Of a DNA stretch of 8,985 nt, positions 1 to 6,542 are shown piece after piece (within the stretch, counting starts at the first letter, position 1; the number at the start of each line of letters is the position of its first letter). Origin of the DNA: JBFLVQ01 sp040758525 (GTDB lineage Bacteria; Acidobacteriota; Blastocatellia; Chloracidobacteriales; JADJPF01); NCBI GenBank assembly GCA_040758525.1, contig JBFLVQ010000393.1, forward strand, positions 1 through 8,985, given 5' to 3'. The notes beneath the pieces were generated by a model. That model saw nothing but the letters and a program-made list of their open reading frames with translations, was not told the DNA's origin and ran no database searches. A program made the position numbers and the translations under genes.

Positions 1-2
1 CG

Positions 3-1367
3 GCTATGCTGATAGTGATGTTAGCTCCTCTCATGCTTACTTATTACTTGGTATTTAAGCCTGCGCTGAAAAAACAGCAGCCGGTGGTAAACTCAATAGC
101 CTATATTACCGGGCCAACACGTTATGAGAAGCTAGATCAACAGATCGATCTTTATCTTGCGTCTTTACCAATCGGAAATAGAGATGCTGCGGATGCGGCA
201 ATGGCTGCGGCAACTGAGATTGCTAAAGATATGGAGATTAACACAGGTGATCTAGTGGGAAAGGATATCGTAAAGTACTATCGTGCTTTACCTGTTTCAC
301 TGGCAGCCACTTTAAGAGATGCTCGCCAACTACGCTCAGAAGTGGAGAGAAGTGTAAGCATGGATCAATATGCTCTGTTACTAGAAAAAGCAGAGAGAGC
401 TAAGCGTGTTTTTCAACGGCTAGTGGCACATTTTGAAATAGCACGCACAGATATTCAGATCGCAAAATATCTGATTAAGTGTGGCAGGTTTATTGATGCC
501 CGGACAATCATCAATGATGCTCTACCACGTACACTTGCGGCAAACTATCTCTATACTCATGCTCAGCTATTAGCATGGCAAGGAAACTACCTTTGCGAGA
601 TAGCGGAGTTTAGGGGTGCTAGAAGAGCTTTAGAAGCTGCTATTGCAATTGCTCAGGATCTAGATGTGCCAGAATTCTTATTAGGACCATATATGGTTCT
701 TGCGGCGCAATATTCTATTACCAATGAAAATTTAGCTGCTTTTGAATTGGCACGAAAAGCCTTAAACATAGCTCGTCCAGTTAATCATAAATATACTGTA
801 CAACTTTTACATATAGCCGGTATTTCTGCTTTTAATCTAAATAAACCTGCATCAGCAGAGGCTTATTTGCAAGAGTCTGTAATCTTAGCCGAGCAGAATA
901 ATAACCACCCTCAACTGGCGATGAGTCACACTTTTTGGGGTATTGTACAGATGGAACAAGATCGAGAGATTAAAGCAGAAGAGCATTTCCTCAGTGCTCT
1001 TAATAGCATGCAAAAGATTATCGATGTAACAGCAAAGATTAATCTAGAAGCGGTTGTTACCGGCTATTACGCACGCAGTAAAGCCTTGGCTGGTGATCAT
1101 AATAAAGCTGTTGAGTTGTATACTCATTCACTAGTGCTGGCAGAAAAAGCAAACATTAAGCAGAGCCTGATGTTGAGTCAATTGCATCAAGGTTTGGGAG
1201 AATCATTAGCAGCTAAAGGCAACCACAAGAAAGCTCAATCTGAGCTAGAGCTTGCCGTTGCCTTTAATACTAGAGCCTGTGCAAACACAGAAGGGAATAA
1301 TACCTTGCTAACCTTTGCTACTACTCGTAAGAGTAGCGCTGAACAGTTGCGTTTATTGCCACGCTAA
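3..1367 (+). CDS. Membrane-anchored TPR-repeat protein, 5' end uncertain
   Basis: From the ATG at position 6 this encodes 453 residues. The frame is open to the window edge, so the true start may lie upstream and no ribosome site can be judged. Residues about 2-18 are a hydrophobic segment followed by K/Q-rich sequence, which looks like an N-terminal membrane anchor with the rest facing one side of the membrane. From about residue 120 the protein is almost wholly helical, with TPR-like helix pairs at roughly 180-215, 225-258, 263-298, 303-338, 345-380 and 386-420. Typical A-x-x-x-L/A-x-x-A-x-x-L-A patterns recur, with a long (about 40-residue) repeat as in regulatory TPR proteins. TPR arrays are protein-binding scaffolds; the partner is not evident. 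Its stop overlaps the stop of the next gene, which is convergent. Function is not recognised; TPR architecture is fairly sure. Confidence 0.8.
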   Translation, partial: AMLIVMLAPLMLTYYLVFKPALKKQQPVVNSIAYITGPTRYEKLDQQIDLYLASLPIGNRDAADAAMAAATEIAKDMEINTGDLVGKDIVKYYRALPVSLAATLRDARQLRSEVERSVSMDQYALLLEKAERAKRVFQRLVAHFEIARTDIQIAKYLIKCGRFIDARTIINDALPRTLAANYLYTHAQLLAWQGNYLCEIAEFRGARRALEAAIAIAQDLDVPEFLLGPYMVLAAQYSITNENLAAFELARKALNIARPVNHKYTVQLLHIAGISAFNLNKPASAEAYLQESVILAEQNNNHPQLAMSHTFWGIVQMEQDREIKAEEHFLSALNSMQKIIDVTAKINLEAVVTGYYARSKALAGDHNKAVELYTHSLVLAEKANIKQSLMLSQLHQGLGESLAAKGNHKKAQSELELAVAFNTRACANTEGNNTLLTFATTRKSSAEQLRLLPR

Positions 1368-2215
1368 TTTAGCTTTGATCTACTAAACACTGTAGACATA
1401 CATAAATGGGGTTTAGGAGCAAAGGCTGCTCTCTTTATTACAGTGATGTTATAGCGGGTCACCTGTGCCTCAATAAAATCATAGTAGTAGGTGAAGTGGT
1501 CCATACTAGCCATTTCTGCAGGTGGTTCATTGGTAAGTGCGATCTGATATTGCACACCTTCTCCTCCTACTAATCGCACTTTATCTTTACCATTGTCGAT
1601 AACTAATGCTTGATCGGCAGAGAGATTCCATTTAGCTGCCGGGGTAGCTACCCTACGATCAAAAGAGAGCATCTTCCCTGAGCCATCTGTAGCAAGAAAT
1701 CTTACTCTCTCCTCACTGAGATCGACAGCATAGAAGAGTCCTGCACTAATATGAATCTTTCCAAACAATCTCTCTTCTTTCAGGTGTAATTCACGTTGAT
1801 GCAGATCTGCTTCCATATCAATATTCCAACGGAAATCATTACTATCATTCTGCATTGCTGCAGAGAGATATTTAGTTACCATTGATCTGTTGCCTGCCAC
1901 ATCTATATAAGTTGTACCCCGTAATTGCTCGCCCTTAAGGGTAGTGACTATCGATTTCTTTCCATTCACCACCTTGCTAATTGTTAACAAGGGGATATGG
2001 TGATGTACATCAAGTAATCCAACACTGACACGTTCGGGATTGCCCATACACAAAGCCATCAATCCATCAAAGGTCATCGTAACCGTAGCATCCTCTCTAG
2101 GGTTAACTGGTAATGGGACAACTTTGTTGCTATTACTATTTACAGAAACCTTAATGGTAAGCGCAAAAACTAGACACACAAACAGGCTAATTGGCAAAAT
2201 AATGATTTTTTTCAT
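1364..2215 (-). CDS. Secreted or membrane-anchored hypothetical protein, 283 aa
   Basis: The start is well supported: AAGGAG at 2221-2226 lies 5 nt before the ATG. Residues 1-22 (MKKIIILPISLFVCLVFALT) form a basic-then-hydrophobic Sec signal or uncleaved anchor; I see no clear AxA cleavage site. The mature part looks beta-rich. An early segment, about residues 45-80, has a pattern of T-M-T-F-D-G-L-M, then V-S-V-G-L-L, then a His triplet (71-73) and I-P-L-L-T-I-S. I recall similar openings in small acidobacterial hypotheticals but cannot name a family. The last 40 residues are basic. It is convergent with the TPR gene, the two stop codons sharing bases 1364-1367 (CTAA), and it has its own 5' region, so it is probably monocistronic. 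It likely acts in the periplasm or at the outer face of the membrane. No catalytic motif is recognised. Confidence 0.8.
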   Translation of the reverse strand: MKKIIILPISLFVCLVFALTIKVSVNSNSNKVVPLPVNPREDATVTMTFDGLMALCMGNPERVSVGLLDVHHHIPLLTISKVVNGKKSIVTTLKGEQLRGTTYIDVAGNRSMVTKYLSAAMQNDSNDFRWNIDMEADLHQRELHLKEERLFGKIHISAGLFYAVDLSEERVRFLATDGSGKMLSFDRRVATPAAKWNLSADQALVIDNGKDKVRLVGGEGVQYQIALTNEPPAEMASMDHFTYYYDFIEAQVTRYNITVIKRAAFAPKPHLCMSTVFSRSKLN

Positions 2216-2552
2216 TTTTTCTCCTTATATTTAATAGAAAGTTGATGGTTGAGACTGTTCCCTAGTAGTTAGTTATGCCTATGAAAGCCATAATTATTAT
2301 TACTAGATCGTTATGGTTTTGAGGCTGATATTGAGGTTTTGGGGCTAGCACTGGTACTTGGTAGATCAAGGAGCTAAGAGAGCTTTAATTGCGTACCTAG
2401 GTTTATATTAGTACGTAGATAAATAGGGTTCAATCGTGTTGTGAAATGGTATAACAGACCGGGAAATTTGCACACCAACCAAACGAGCACAACATTCATT
2501 ACCCAGCCATTGTTCTAAATTGTCGAAAAATAGCAGATATATCTAGAACTGT
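2216..2552. other. Gene-free spacer of 337 bp
   Basis: No convincing gene lies here on either strand. It contains the AAGGAG ribosome site of the gene ending at 1364 and presumably its promoter, but no clear -35/-10 pair could be assigned. Visible structure is limited to an imperfect direct repeat GGTTTTGAGGCT / GGTTTTGGGGCT (2315-2326 and 2335-2346, period 20, 11 of 12 matching), small inverted repeats such as CGTAC...GTACG around 2392-2415, and the 10-bp palindrome AGATATATCT at 2535-2544 just after the TPR chaperone-like gene. No G+C-rich hairpin with a T-tract was found that would terminate that gene. Confidence 0.6.
2315..2346. repeat. Imperfect 12-bp direct repeat, period 20
   Basis: GGTTTTGAGGCT (2315-2326) recurs as GGTTTTGGGGCT (2335-2346) with one mismatch. 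It lies about 100-130 bp upstream of the start at 2215. A 20-bp spacing is close to two helical turns, which would suit a regulator binding twice on one face, but it could equally be chance in a spacer. Confidence 0.4.
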
Positions 2553-3140
2553 TCATGTCGTATCTGGGGCTTCATCATCAATGATGAAATCGGGATCAAG
2601 AAAGCCCTGCTTCTCACACTCCTTCAGTACCTCATACATACCCCAAACAAGCTGGCGAGCACGATTAGCAGAAGGATTACTTTCCATTGGATCCATTGCT
2701 ATTGCTTTTTCAAAATCCGCAGCTGATTGTTCCAAGTTTGCACTCAGGAGGTGGACCTCTCCTCGGTTAACATAGGCATCAAGGTTCTTAGGGTCAAGTT
2801 CTATGGCACGGTTTAATGCATCTAGTGCCTCTTCGAATTTTTCTTGCCGTATAAAGATCGCGCCAGCAGCATTGTAGTAGACAGAGTTCTTATCATTAAG
2901 GGCAATCAAGCCTTCAATCACTACTAATGCGTCATCAAAACGTTCTTCTTCATACATAGCATTGGCAAGAATAGCCAACATATCAATGTCCTGATTACTT
3001 AGCTCGAAAAATTGCTGTAAGGACATTTCGCCCTCAGCCACCATACGGACTGCTTGTGCAAACTCCTGCTCATTCTGTGCTTTTAGTATAGATAACTGCG
3101 GGTCTTTTTTCCCAGCTTGTATCTTAACAGAGTCACTCAT
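2553..3140 (-). CDS. TPR protein resembling SycD/LcrH-type secretion chaperones
   Basis: This encodes 195 residues with no signal peptide, so it should be cytoplasmic. It carries three TPR units at about residues 54-86, 87-120 and 121-154 (for example F-E-E-A-L-D-A-L-N-R-A-I-E-L-D-P in unit 2). They are preceded by a helical N-terminus with the segment E-G-E-M-S-L-Q-Q-F-F-E-L-S (36-48). That segment, then an A-x-x-x-Y-E-E-x-R-F-D-D-A repeat and three TPRs in under 200 residues, follows the layout of the SycD/LcrH/CesD family. Those proteins bind hydrophobic type III translocators before export. The C-terminus is acidic (I-D-D-E-A-P-D). A candidate ribosome site is AAGG 5 nt upstream or AGGGAG 12 nt upstream. 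The preceding gene ends in a terminator, so this gene probably has its own promoter. A generic TPR protein is the main alternative; TPR assignment is secure, chaperone role is inference. Confidence 0.85.
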   Translation of the reverse strand: MSDSVKIQAGKKDPQLSILKAQNEQEFAQAVRMVAEGEMSLQQFFELSNQDIDMLAILANAMYEEERFDDALVVIEGLIALNDKNSVYYNAAGAIFIRQEKFEEALDALNRAIELDPKNLDAYVNRGEVHLLSANLEQSAADFEKAIAMDPMESNPSANRARQLVWGMYEVLKECEKQGFLDPDFIIDDEAPDTT

Positions 3141-3161
3141 AACAGCCTTAATCTCCCTAAT

Positions 3162-3179
3162 GCGGCCATAATTGGCCGC
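3162..3179. promoter_or_regulatory. 7-bp-arm palindrome in the leader of the TPR chaperone-like gene
   Basis: GCGGCCA (3162-3168) and TGGCCGC (3173-3179) are perfect inverted arms around a 4-base centre. The site lies about 20-40 nt upstream of the ATG at 3140, just before the AGGGAG element. It could be an operator, or in RNA a GC-rich hairpin next to the ribosome site. No U-tract follows, so it is not a terminator. Confidence 0.45.
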
Positions 3180-3184
3180 TTAAG

Positions 3185-3210
3185 TGTTTACCCAATTCTG
3201 TTTACCCAAT
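3185..3210. promoter_or_regulatory. Tandem perfect 12-bp repeat, possible regulator site
   Basis: TGTTTACCCAAT occurs at 3185-3196 and again at 3199-3210, exact copies with a 14-bp period (reading ATTGGGTAAACA towards the TPR gene at 2553-3140). The pair lies between the terminator of the upstream gene and the palindrome in the leader, where a promoter of the TPR gene should be. Two exact 12-mers in so short a spacer are unlikely by chance. Binding by an activator or repressor is inference. Confidence 0.5.
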
Positions 3211-3216
3211 CTAAGG

Positions 3217-3259
3217 ACAAAACAAACAAGGCAACCGTACTATTACACGGTTGCCTTGT
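3217..3259 (-). terminator. Rho-independent terminator after the 202-aa gene
   Basis: ACAAGGCAACCGT (3226-3238) and ACGGTTGCCTTGT (3247-3259) form a perfect 13-bp stem with an 8-nt loop. Read on the minus strand the stem is followed by TTGTTTTGT, a U-rich tail; on the plus strand it is not. It starts about 40 nt past the stop of the gene at 3299-3907, so it should end that transcript and separate it from the TPR gene. Confidence 0.85.
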
Positions 3260-3298
3260 CAAGTAGAAAGCTTCTATAGATTCCTCCGCCAAATTGGG

Positions 3299-3907
3299 CT
3301 AAGCGCGTAGTACCATTGGCCCAGTTGGCGCTGGCATCAATATCTTGTTGAGGAAATCTTGTGCCTTTTGAAGCGCGGTTGTTACGGTGGAGATACCTTG
3401 AGTTGCCTGATTAAGGAAACGAGGCCGTTTAACACCAAGAGTGTCAAGGATGCCGCCTACCATATTGGCAATACTGCTGGCCTTGGACGCGCCACCCTGA
3501 ACTTTACTGAGAATTCCACTCGCTTGGGTAAGAATATTGCCAATCTTGCCACCGAGAGAGCTTCCTTTGAGAACGTTATTAAGAATTTGGCCAACACCAC
3601 CTTTGAGAAGGCCTGTTGGATTCGTTAGGTTAATAGGAAGATTCTTCACTAGATTGCTTAGTCCAAACTTGCCAGCCACACCGCCAAATGCACTCATGCC
3701 AATATCAACAAGGGATTTGAAGCTAAGCTTGCCCTTATTGGCTATTAAGCTCATTGCTGCTGAGCCAAGTATTCCTCCAATGGGGGGGGCAATAGCTGAT
3801 AAACCGATCTTCAGTAATGTCTGGCCCAACGCACTTGACGCAATCTTCTTTATCCCATTACCTATCGCTTTACCTATTCCTTTAATAGCCTTACCTAAGA
3901 ATCCCAT
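3299..3907 (-). CDS. Cationic glycine-rich hydrophobic protein, 202 aa, unknown function
   Basis: The start has a near-ideal ribosome site, GAGGAGG at 3914-3920, 6 nt before the ATG, suggesting high expression. The first 23 residues (beginning MGFLGKAIKGIGKAIGNGIK) have regularly spaced Lys between Ile/Leu/Ala/Gly and would form a cationic amphipathic helix like those of membrane-active peptides. Residues about 30-57 are strongly hydrophobic with a PP break at 41-42. The rest alternates G-x-L/I-rich segments (64-90, 98-150) with scattered Lys and ends in a Pro-containing tail. There is no Cys and almost no acidic residue. No typical Sec signal with cleavage site is present. A C8 tract encodes A40-P41-P42. 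I do not recognise a family. Membrane insertion or pore-like behaviour, or a hydrophobic exported partner of the TPR protein downstream, is inference. It ends in a strong terminator. Confidence 0.8.
   Translation of the reverse strand: MGFLGKAIKGIGKAIGNGIKKIASSALGQTLLKIGLSAIAPPIGGILGSAAMSLIANKGKLSFKSLVDIGMSAFGGVAGKFGLSNLVKNLPINLTNPTGLLKGGVGQILNNVLKGSSLGGKIGNILTQASGILSKVQGGASKASSIANMVGGILDTLGVKRPRFLNQATQGISTVTTALQKAQDFLNKILMPAPTGPMVLRA
3782..3789 (-). repeat. C8 homopolymer inside the 202-aa gene
   Basis: Eight consecutive G on the plus strand (C on the coding strand) span the codons GCC-CCC-CCC for A40-P41-P42. Other Pro codons of this gene that I checked are CCT or CCA. Losing one C would give a stop after 51 residues; gaining one would give a stop after 57. 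Frame is intact in the given sequence. Confidence 0.9.
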
Positions 3908-4075
3908 ATTAAACCTCCTCTACTTTGGTTCACTGAGAGTAATTTTAGAATTTAATTGCGAATTACAAATTACAAAAAAATATCATTTGACTTACTTATC
4001 GGAGCTTCACGGTAAAAGTTGCTTACGTGTACTAAAAATGTAATTGTTTTTCGGTAATACTAATTATAAGGCTGG

Positions 4076-5062
4076 CTACTTAGCACGGCCCAGCCCATTA
4101 TTACCAAAGAAGCCCTGCCAAATTTCATAAAAGAGGCGTACCAGTGTCTCCTGAGGAACAAGCTGGTAGAGTGCTAGGGTAGCGGCATTCTCTACTTTCT
4201 GTCGGCGACCATCTAAGATCACCTGTGAGGGCATACGTGATAGGTTTTGATCAAAGAGTTGGCGTAGTCGGTTTGCTGCCATATCGGTCTGGCGATCAAA
4301 GCCACGTAGTCGCTCTACCTTCTCAGCACCAAAACCAAAAGCCCAATCGAGTCGCTCACGTTCAATATTCTGAGCATATTTACCAGCGATAAAACCACCA
4401 TCCCGCTGTAGCAGTACAATCAGCACCTGTGGATTGACCTTTCGCGCTACTGCCGTAGCAGCAATGAAGTGAGCAGCAGAACGACCATCTGGGAGCAGCA
4501 ATGTTGCCAATCCAGAGCCTTTTTCATGAAAAAGAGCTTGGATCTCGGCTGCTCTCATGGCATTGCTATTAGTAAAAGCGTCATCCGCAAGCAGGTGCTC
4601 GCGAGTATATTTACCTGTTGTAATAGGATTGGCAGTAAGACCAGGGTCATAGTTGGCCAAGCTAAATGCGGTCAAGCTCAGCTCTCCACGCGCTAGTTCA
4701 TAATTACGTTTACTATTGGCAACAGGATTATTGGTAACCGTCTCTAGGTTACTAGCAGAGTAGCGTTCCTTAGGTTGATCATCGTCACGGTCTTGTTGTT
4801 GCTGGCCACGTTCTTGCTCATCCTCGCGCGGTTTTACTCCTACAGCTTCTGTCTCTGCACGCTTGGGCACATTCAAGTAGACACCGGGCGGCAACAGACC
4901 ATTAGGATTAGCAATAAAAGGGTTGGCAGCCGCGAGATCCTGTGCGCTGACACCATAGCGTTGTGCGACACCAGCCATTGTATCACCAGGCTGAGTCAAA
5001 TGTTGATCGCCTTGTGGCTCAGCGGGCTGAAAACTTGGAATATTACCAATACGATTAATCAT
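4076..5062 (-). CDS. LysM-domain cell-wall protein with lysozyme-like domain
   Basis: This encodes 328 residues. LysM (about 21-66) shows Q-P-G-D-T-M, Y-G-V-S-A-Q-D-L-A-A-A-N and L-P-P-G-V-Y-L-N-V-P, the peptidoglycan-binding fold. A Q/D/E/R-rich linker (about 68-110) follows. The domain at about 155-320 has the order A-F-T-N-x-x-A-M, I-Q-A-L-F-H-E-K-G-S, V-N-P-Q-V-L-I-V-L-L-Q-R-D, F-G-F-G, R-G-F-D-R-Q, then N-A-A-T-L-A-L-Y-Q-L-V-P. It matches lysozyme-like or glucosaminidase-like wall hydrolases found in actinobacteria and firmicutes, where the fourth-named block reads L-Q-K-E. Here the presumed catalytic Glu position holds Asp (D221). No signal peptide is visible although wall binding implies export. 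The ribosome site is weak (AAAGG, 10 nt upstream). The next gene on the same strand begins 168 bp downstream. Domain assignment is good; activity is uncertain. Confidence 0.85.
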   Translation of the reverse strand: MINRIGNIPSFQPAEPQGDQHLTQPGDTMAGVAQRYGVSAQDLAAANPFIANPNGLLPPGVYLNVPKRAETEAVGVKPREDEQERGQQQQDRDDDQPKERYSASNLETVTNNPVANSKRNYELARGELSLTAFSLANYDPGLTANPITTGKYTREHLLADDAFTNSNAMRAAEIQALFHEKGSGLATLLLPDGRSAAHFIAATAVARKVNPQVLIVLLQRDGGFIAGKYAQNIERERLDWAFGFGAEKVERLRGFDRQTDMAANRLRQLFDQNLSRMPSQVILDGRRQKVENAATLALYQLVPQETLVRLFYEIWQGFFGNNGLGRAK

Positions 5063-5153
5063 GTGCAGAATGCCTTTGGCGCTATGGATAACACACTGTT
5101 ATGTTATTATAGTCTTCTTAAGGAAAACAAGGTAATGTTTGTTTGGATACAAT
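5063..5153. promoter_or_regulatory. Divergent promoter region and pepP leader
   Basis: This 91-bp spacer separates divergent genes and should carry promoters for both. For pepP, TATTAT at 5105-5110 is a fair -10 (5 of 6 bases), but the hexamer 17 bp upstream is poor, so the assignment is weak. No clear promoter was found for the leftward gene. Confidence 0.35.
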
Positions 5154-5161
5154 ATGAGTAA
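5135..5161 (+). other. Possible 8-codon upstream ORF overlapping the pepP start
   Basis: ATG at 5135 reads MFVWIQYE and stops at TAA 5159-5161, so it runs across the pepP ATG at 5154. AAGGA at 5120-5124 lies 10 nt upstream. If translated, its termination just past the pepP start could couple or modulate pepP translation. There is no codon-level evidence that it is used. Confidence 0.3.
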
Positions 5162-6542
5162 TGCTAATCAGTCTACACAACTTGTTGAAACAGTCCCACA
5201 GTTGGCTCGTGAGAAAGGCCGACAAGGCTGTAGCCCAGCAACTTTTGCTGCGCGTCGTGAGGAGTTTCTACGCCGACTTGGCCGTGGTGGCGCAATATTA
5301 CGTAGCGCACCTACTACAATACGTAGTAATGACAGTGACTACCGCTATCGTCAGGACAGCGATTTCTATTATTTAACTGGACTGGAAGAACCAGATTCGG
5401 TCTGCTTACTACTGCCAGAGCATCCCGAACATAAATTTGTTCTCTTTGTACGTCCACGTAATCCGGAACGTGAGACCTGGGATGGTCTGCGTGTGGGGCC
5501 AGAAGCCGCTTGTGCTCGCTTTGGTGCCGATGCTGCTTATAGTATTGAACAGCTTGATGAACTGTTACCGAAATATCTAGAGAAGGTCGAGATAATCCAT
5601 TACCGATTTGGCCGTGATCGGAACTTTGATGAGAAGATCTTTGATCTACTCAAACATTTTCGTTTACTGCGCCAGCGTACTGGAGAAGGTCCTTGTAGTA
5701 TTACTGATATTGCTGAGATTCTACATGAGATGCGCCTCTATAAAAATCCTGAAGAGGTTATGCTAATGCAGCGAGCCGCTGATATTGCTGCACAAGCACA
5801 TATCGCGGCAATGCGTACGTTGCGGCCTGGTATGTACGAGTTTGAGATCGAGGCAATACTAGAGCATCACTTTCGTCGTGGAGGAGCACGCGCTCCTGCT
5901 TATACTTCTATTGTAGGCGCCGGCCGCAATGCCACTATCCTACATTACAATGAGAATAACCAGCAGATTCTTGATGGTGAACTATTGCTTGTCGATGCTG
6001 GCGCTGAATATGAGTATTATTGTTCGGATATCACCCGCACCTATCCTGCCAATGGACGCTTTACTCCTCCCCAACGTGAAATCTACGAGATTGTACTAGC
6101 GGCACAATTGGCTGCCATTGCACAAGTCGCGCCTGGCGTGCGCTTTGTCGATGTACATCAGTGTGCGCTCAATGTGCTTGTCGAAGGTTTACTACGGTTG
6201 GGGCTGCTAAGTGGTGAAAAGGAGCAGGTGATAGAGGAGGGTTTGTATAGAAAGTTTTATATGCATCGTACCAGTCACTGGCTTGGTGTCGATGTGCATG
6301 ATGTAGGCAAGTATCAGATTGGCGGCGAATCACGCCGTTTCCAAGCCGGTATGGTACTTACGGTTGAGCCAGGCATTTACATAGGTGAGTTACCAGATGT
6401 ACCTGCACAGTATCATAATATTGGCGTGCGTATTGAGGATGACATACTTGTCACCGAAGAGGGTAGAGAAGTACTGACAGCGCGCGCGCCAAAAGAGATT
6501 GCGGAGCTGGAGTCGCTCATTGGTCAAGGAGGTTTTGCATGA
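5154..6542 (+). CDS. pepP: Xaa-Pro aminopeptidase (aminopeptidase P, M24B)
   Basis: This cytoplasmic enzyme removes the N-terminal residue from peptides with proline second, using two metal ions (usually manganese). From ATG 5154 it has 462 residues, usual for the family. The N-terminal AMP_N domain (about 30-165) includes Y-R-Y-R-Q-D-S-D-F-Y-Y-L-T-G and L-F-V-R-P-R. The C-terminal pita-bread domain follows from about 190. All five metal ligands are visible: D281 (V-D-A-G), D292 (S-D-I-T-R-T-Y-P), H375 (T-S-H-W-L-G), E405 (T-V-E-P-G-I-Y) and E428 (R-I-E-D-D). The H-D-V-G histidine H382 is also kept. An in-frame TTG at 5139, with AAGG 6 nt upstream, is an alternative start adding 5 residues; I prefer the ATG, whose site is weak (GGA). 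It is first in an operon, its stop overlapping the next start. Confidence 0.95.
   Translation: MSNANQSTQLVETVPQLAREKGRQGCSPATFAARREEFLRRLGRGGAILRSAPTTIRSNDSDYRYRQDSDFYYLTGLEEPDSVCLLLPEHPEHKFVLFVRPRNPERETWDGLRVGPEAACARFGADAAYSIEQLDELLPKYLEKVEIIHYRFGRDRNFDEKIFDLLKHFRLLRQRTGEGPCSITDIAEILHEMRLYKNPEEVMLMQRAADIAAQAHIAAMRTLRPGMYEFEIEAILEHHFRRGGARAPAYTSIVGAGRNATILHYNENNQQILDGELLLVDAGAEYEYYCSDITRTYPANGRFTPPQREIYEIVLAAQLAAIAQVAPGVRFVDVHQCALNVLVEGLLRLGLLSGEKEQVIEEGLYRKFYMHRTSHWLGVDVHDVGKYQIGGESRRFQAGMVLTVEPGIYIGELPDVPAQYHNIGVRIEDDILVTEEGREVLTARAPKEIAELESLIGQGGFA
6526..6532 (+). promoter_or_regulatory. Strong ribosome site inside the pepP 3' end
   Basis: AAGGAGG lies 6 nt before the ATG at 6539, within the last codons of pepP. 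It fixes the start of the next gene, and with the ATGA overlap shows that the two are translated from one mRNA. Confidence 0.85.

Noticed and set aside
3940..3990. Promoter for the 202-residue gene from TTGTAA repeats and TAAAAT on the minus strand
   Set aside because: The AT-rich region has plausible hexamers, but spacings are 15 or 22 bp, not about 17, so no promoter is called.
3537..4043. Plus-strand open frame of 168 codons
   Set aside because: It is antisense to the 202-residue gene, which has a strong ribosome site and terminator; its composition mirrors the real gene.
2553..5062. Calling the locus a type III secretion system
   Set aside because: No needle, basal body, ATPase or export gate gene is present; only a chaperone-like TPR pattern supports it.
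4775..5161. Plus-strand open frame of 128 codons ending at the pepP start
   Set aside because: Most of it is antisense to the LysM gene and has no domain pattern; only its last 8 codons are considered, as a possible leader ORF.
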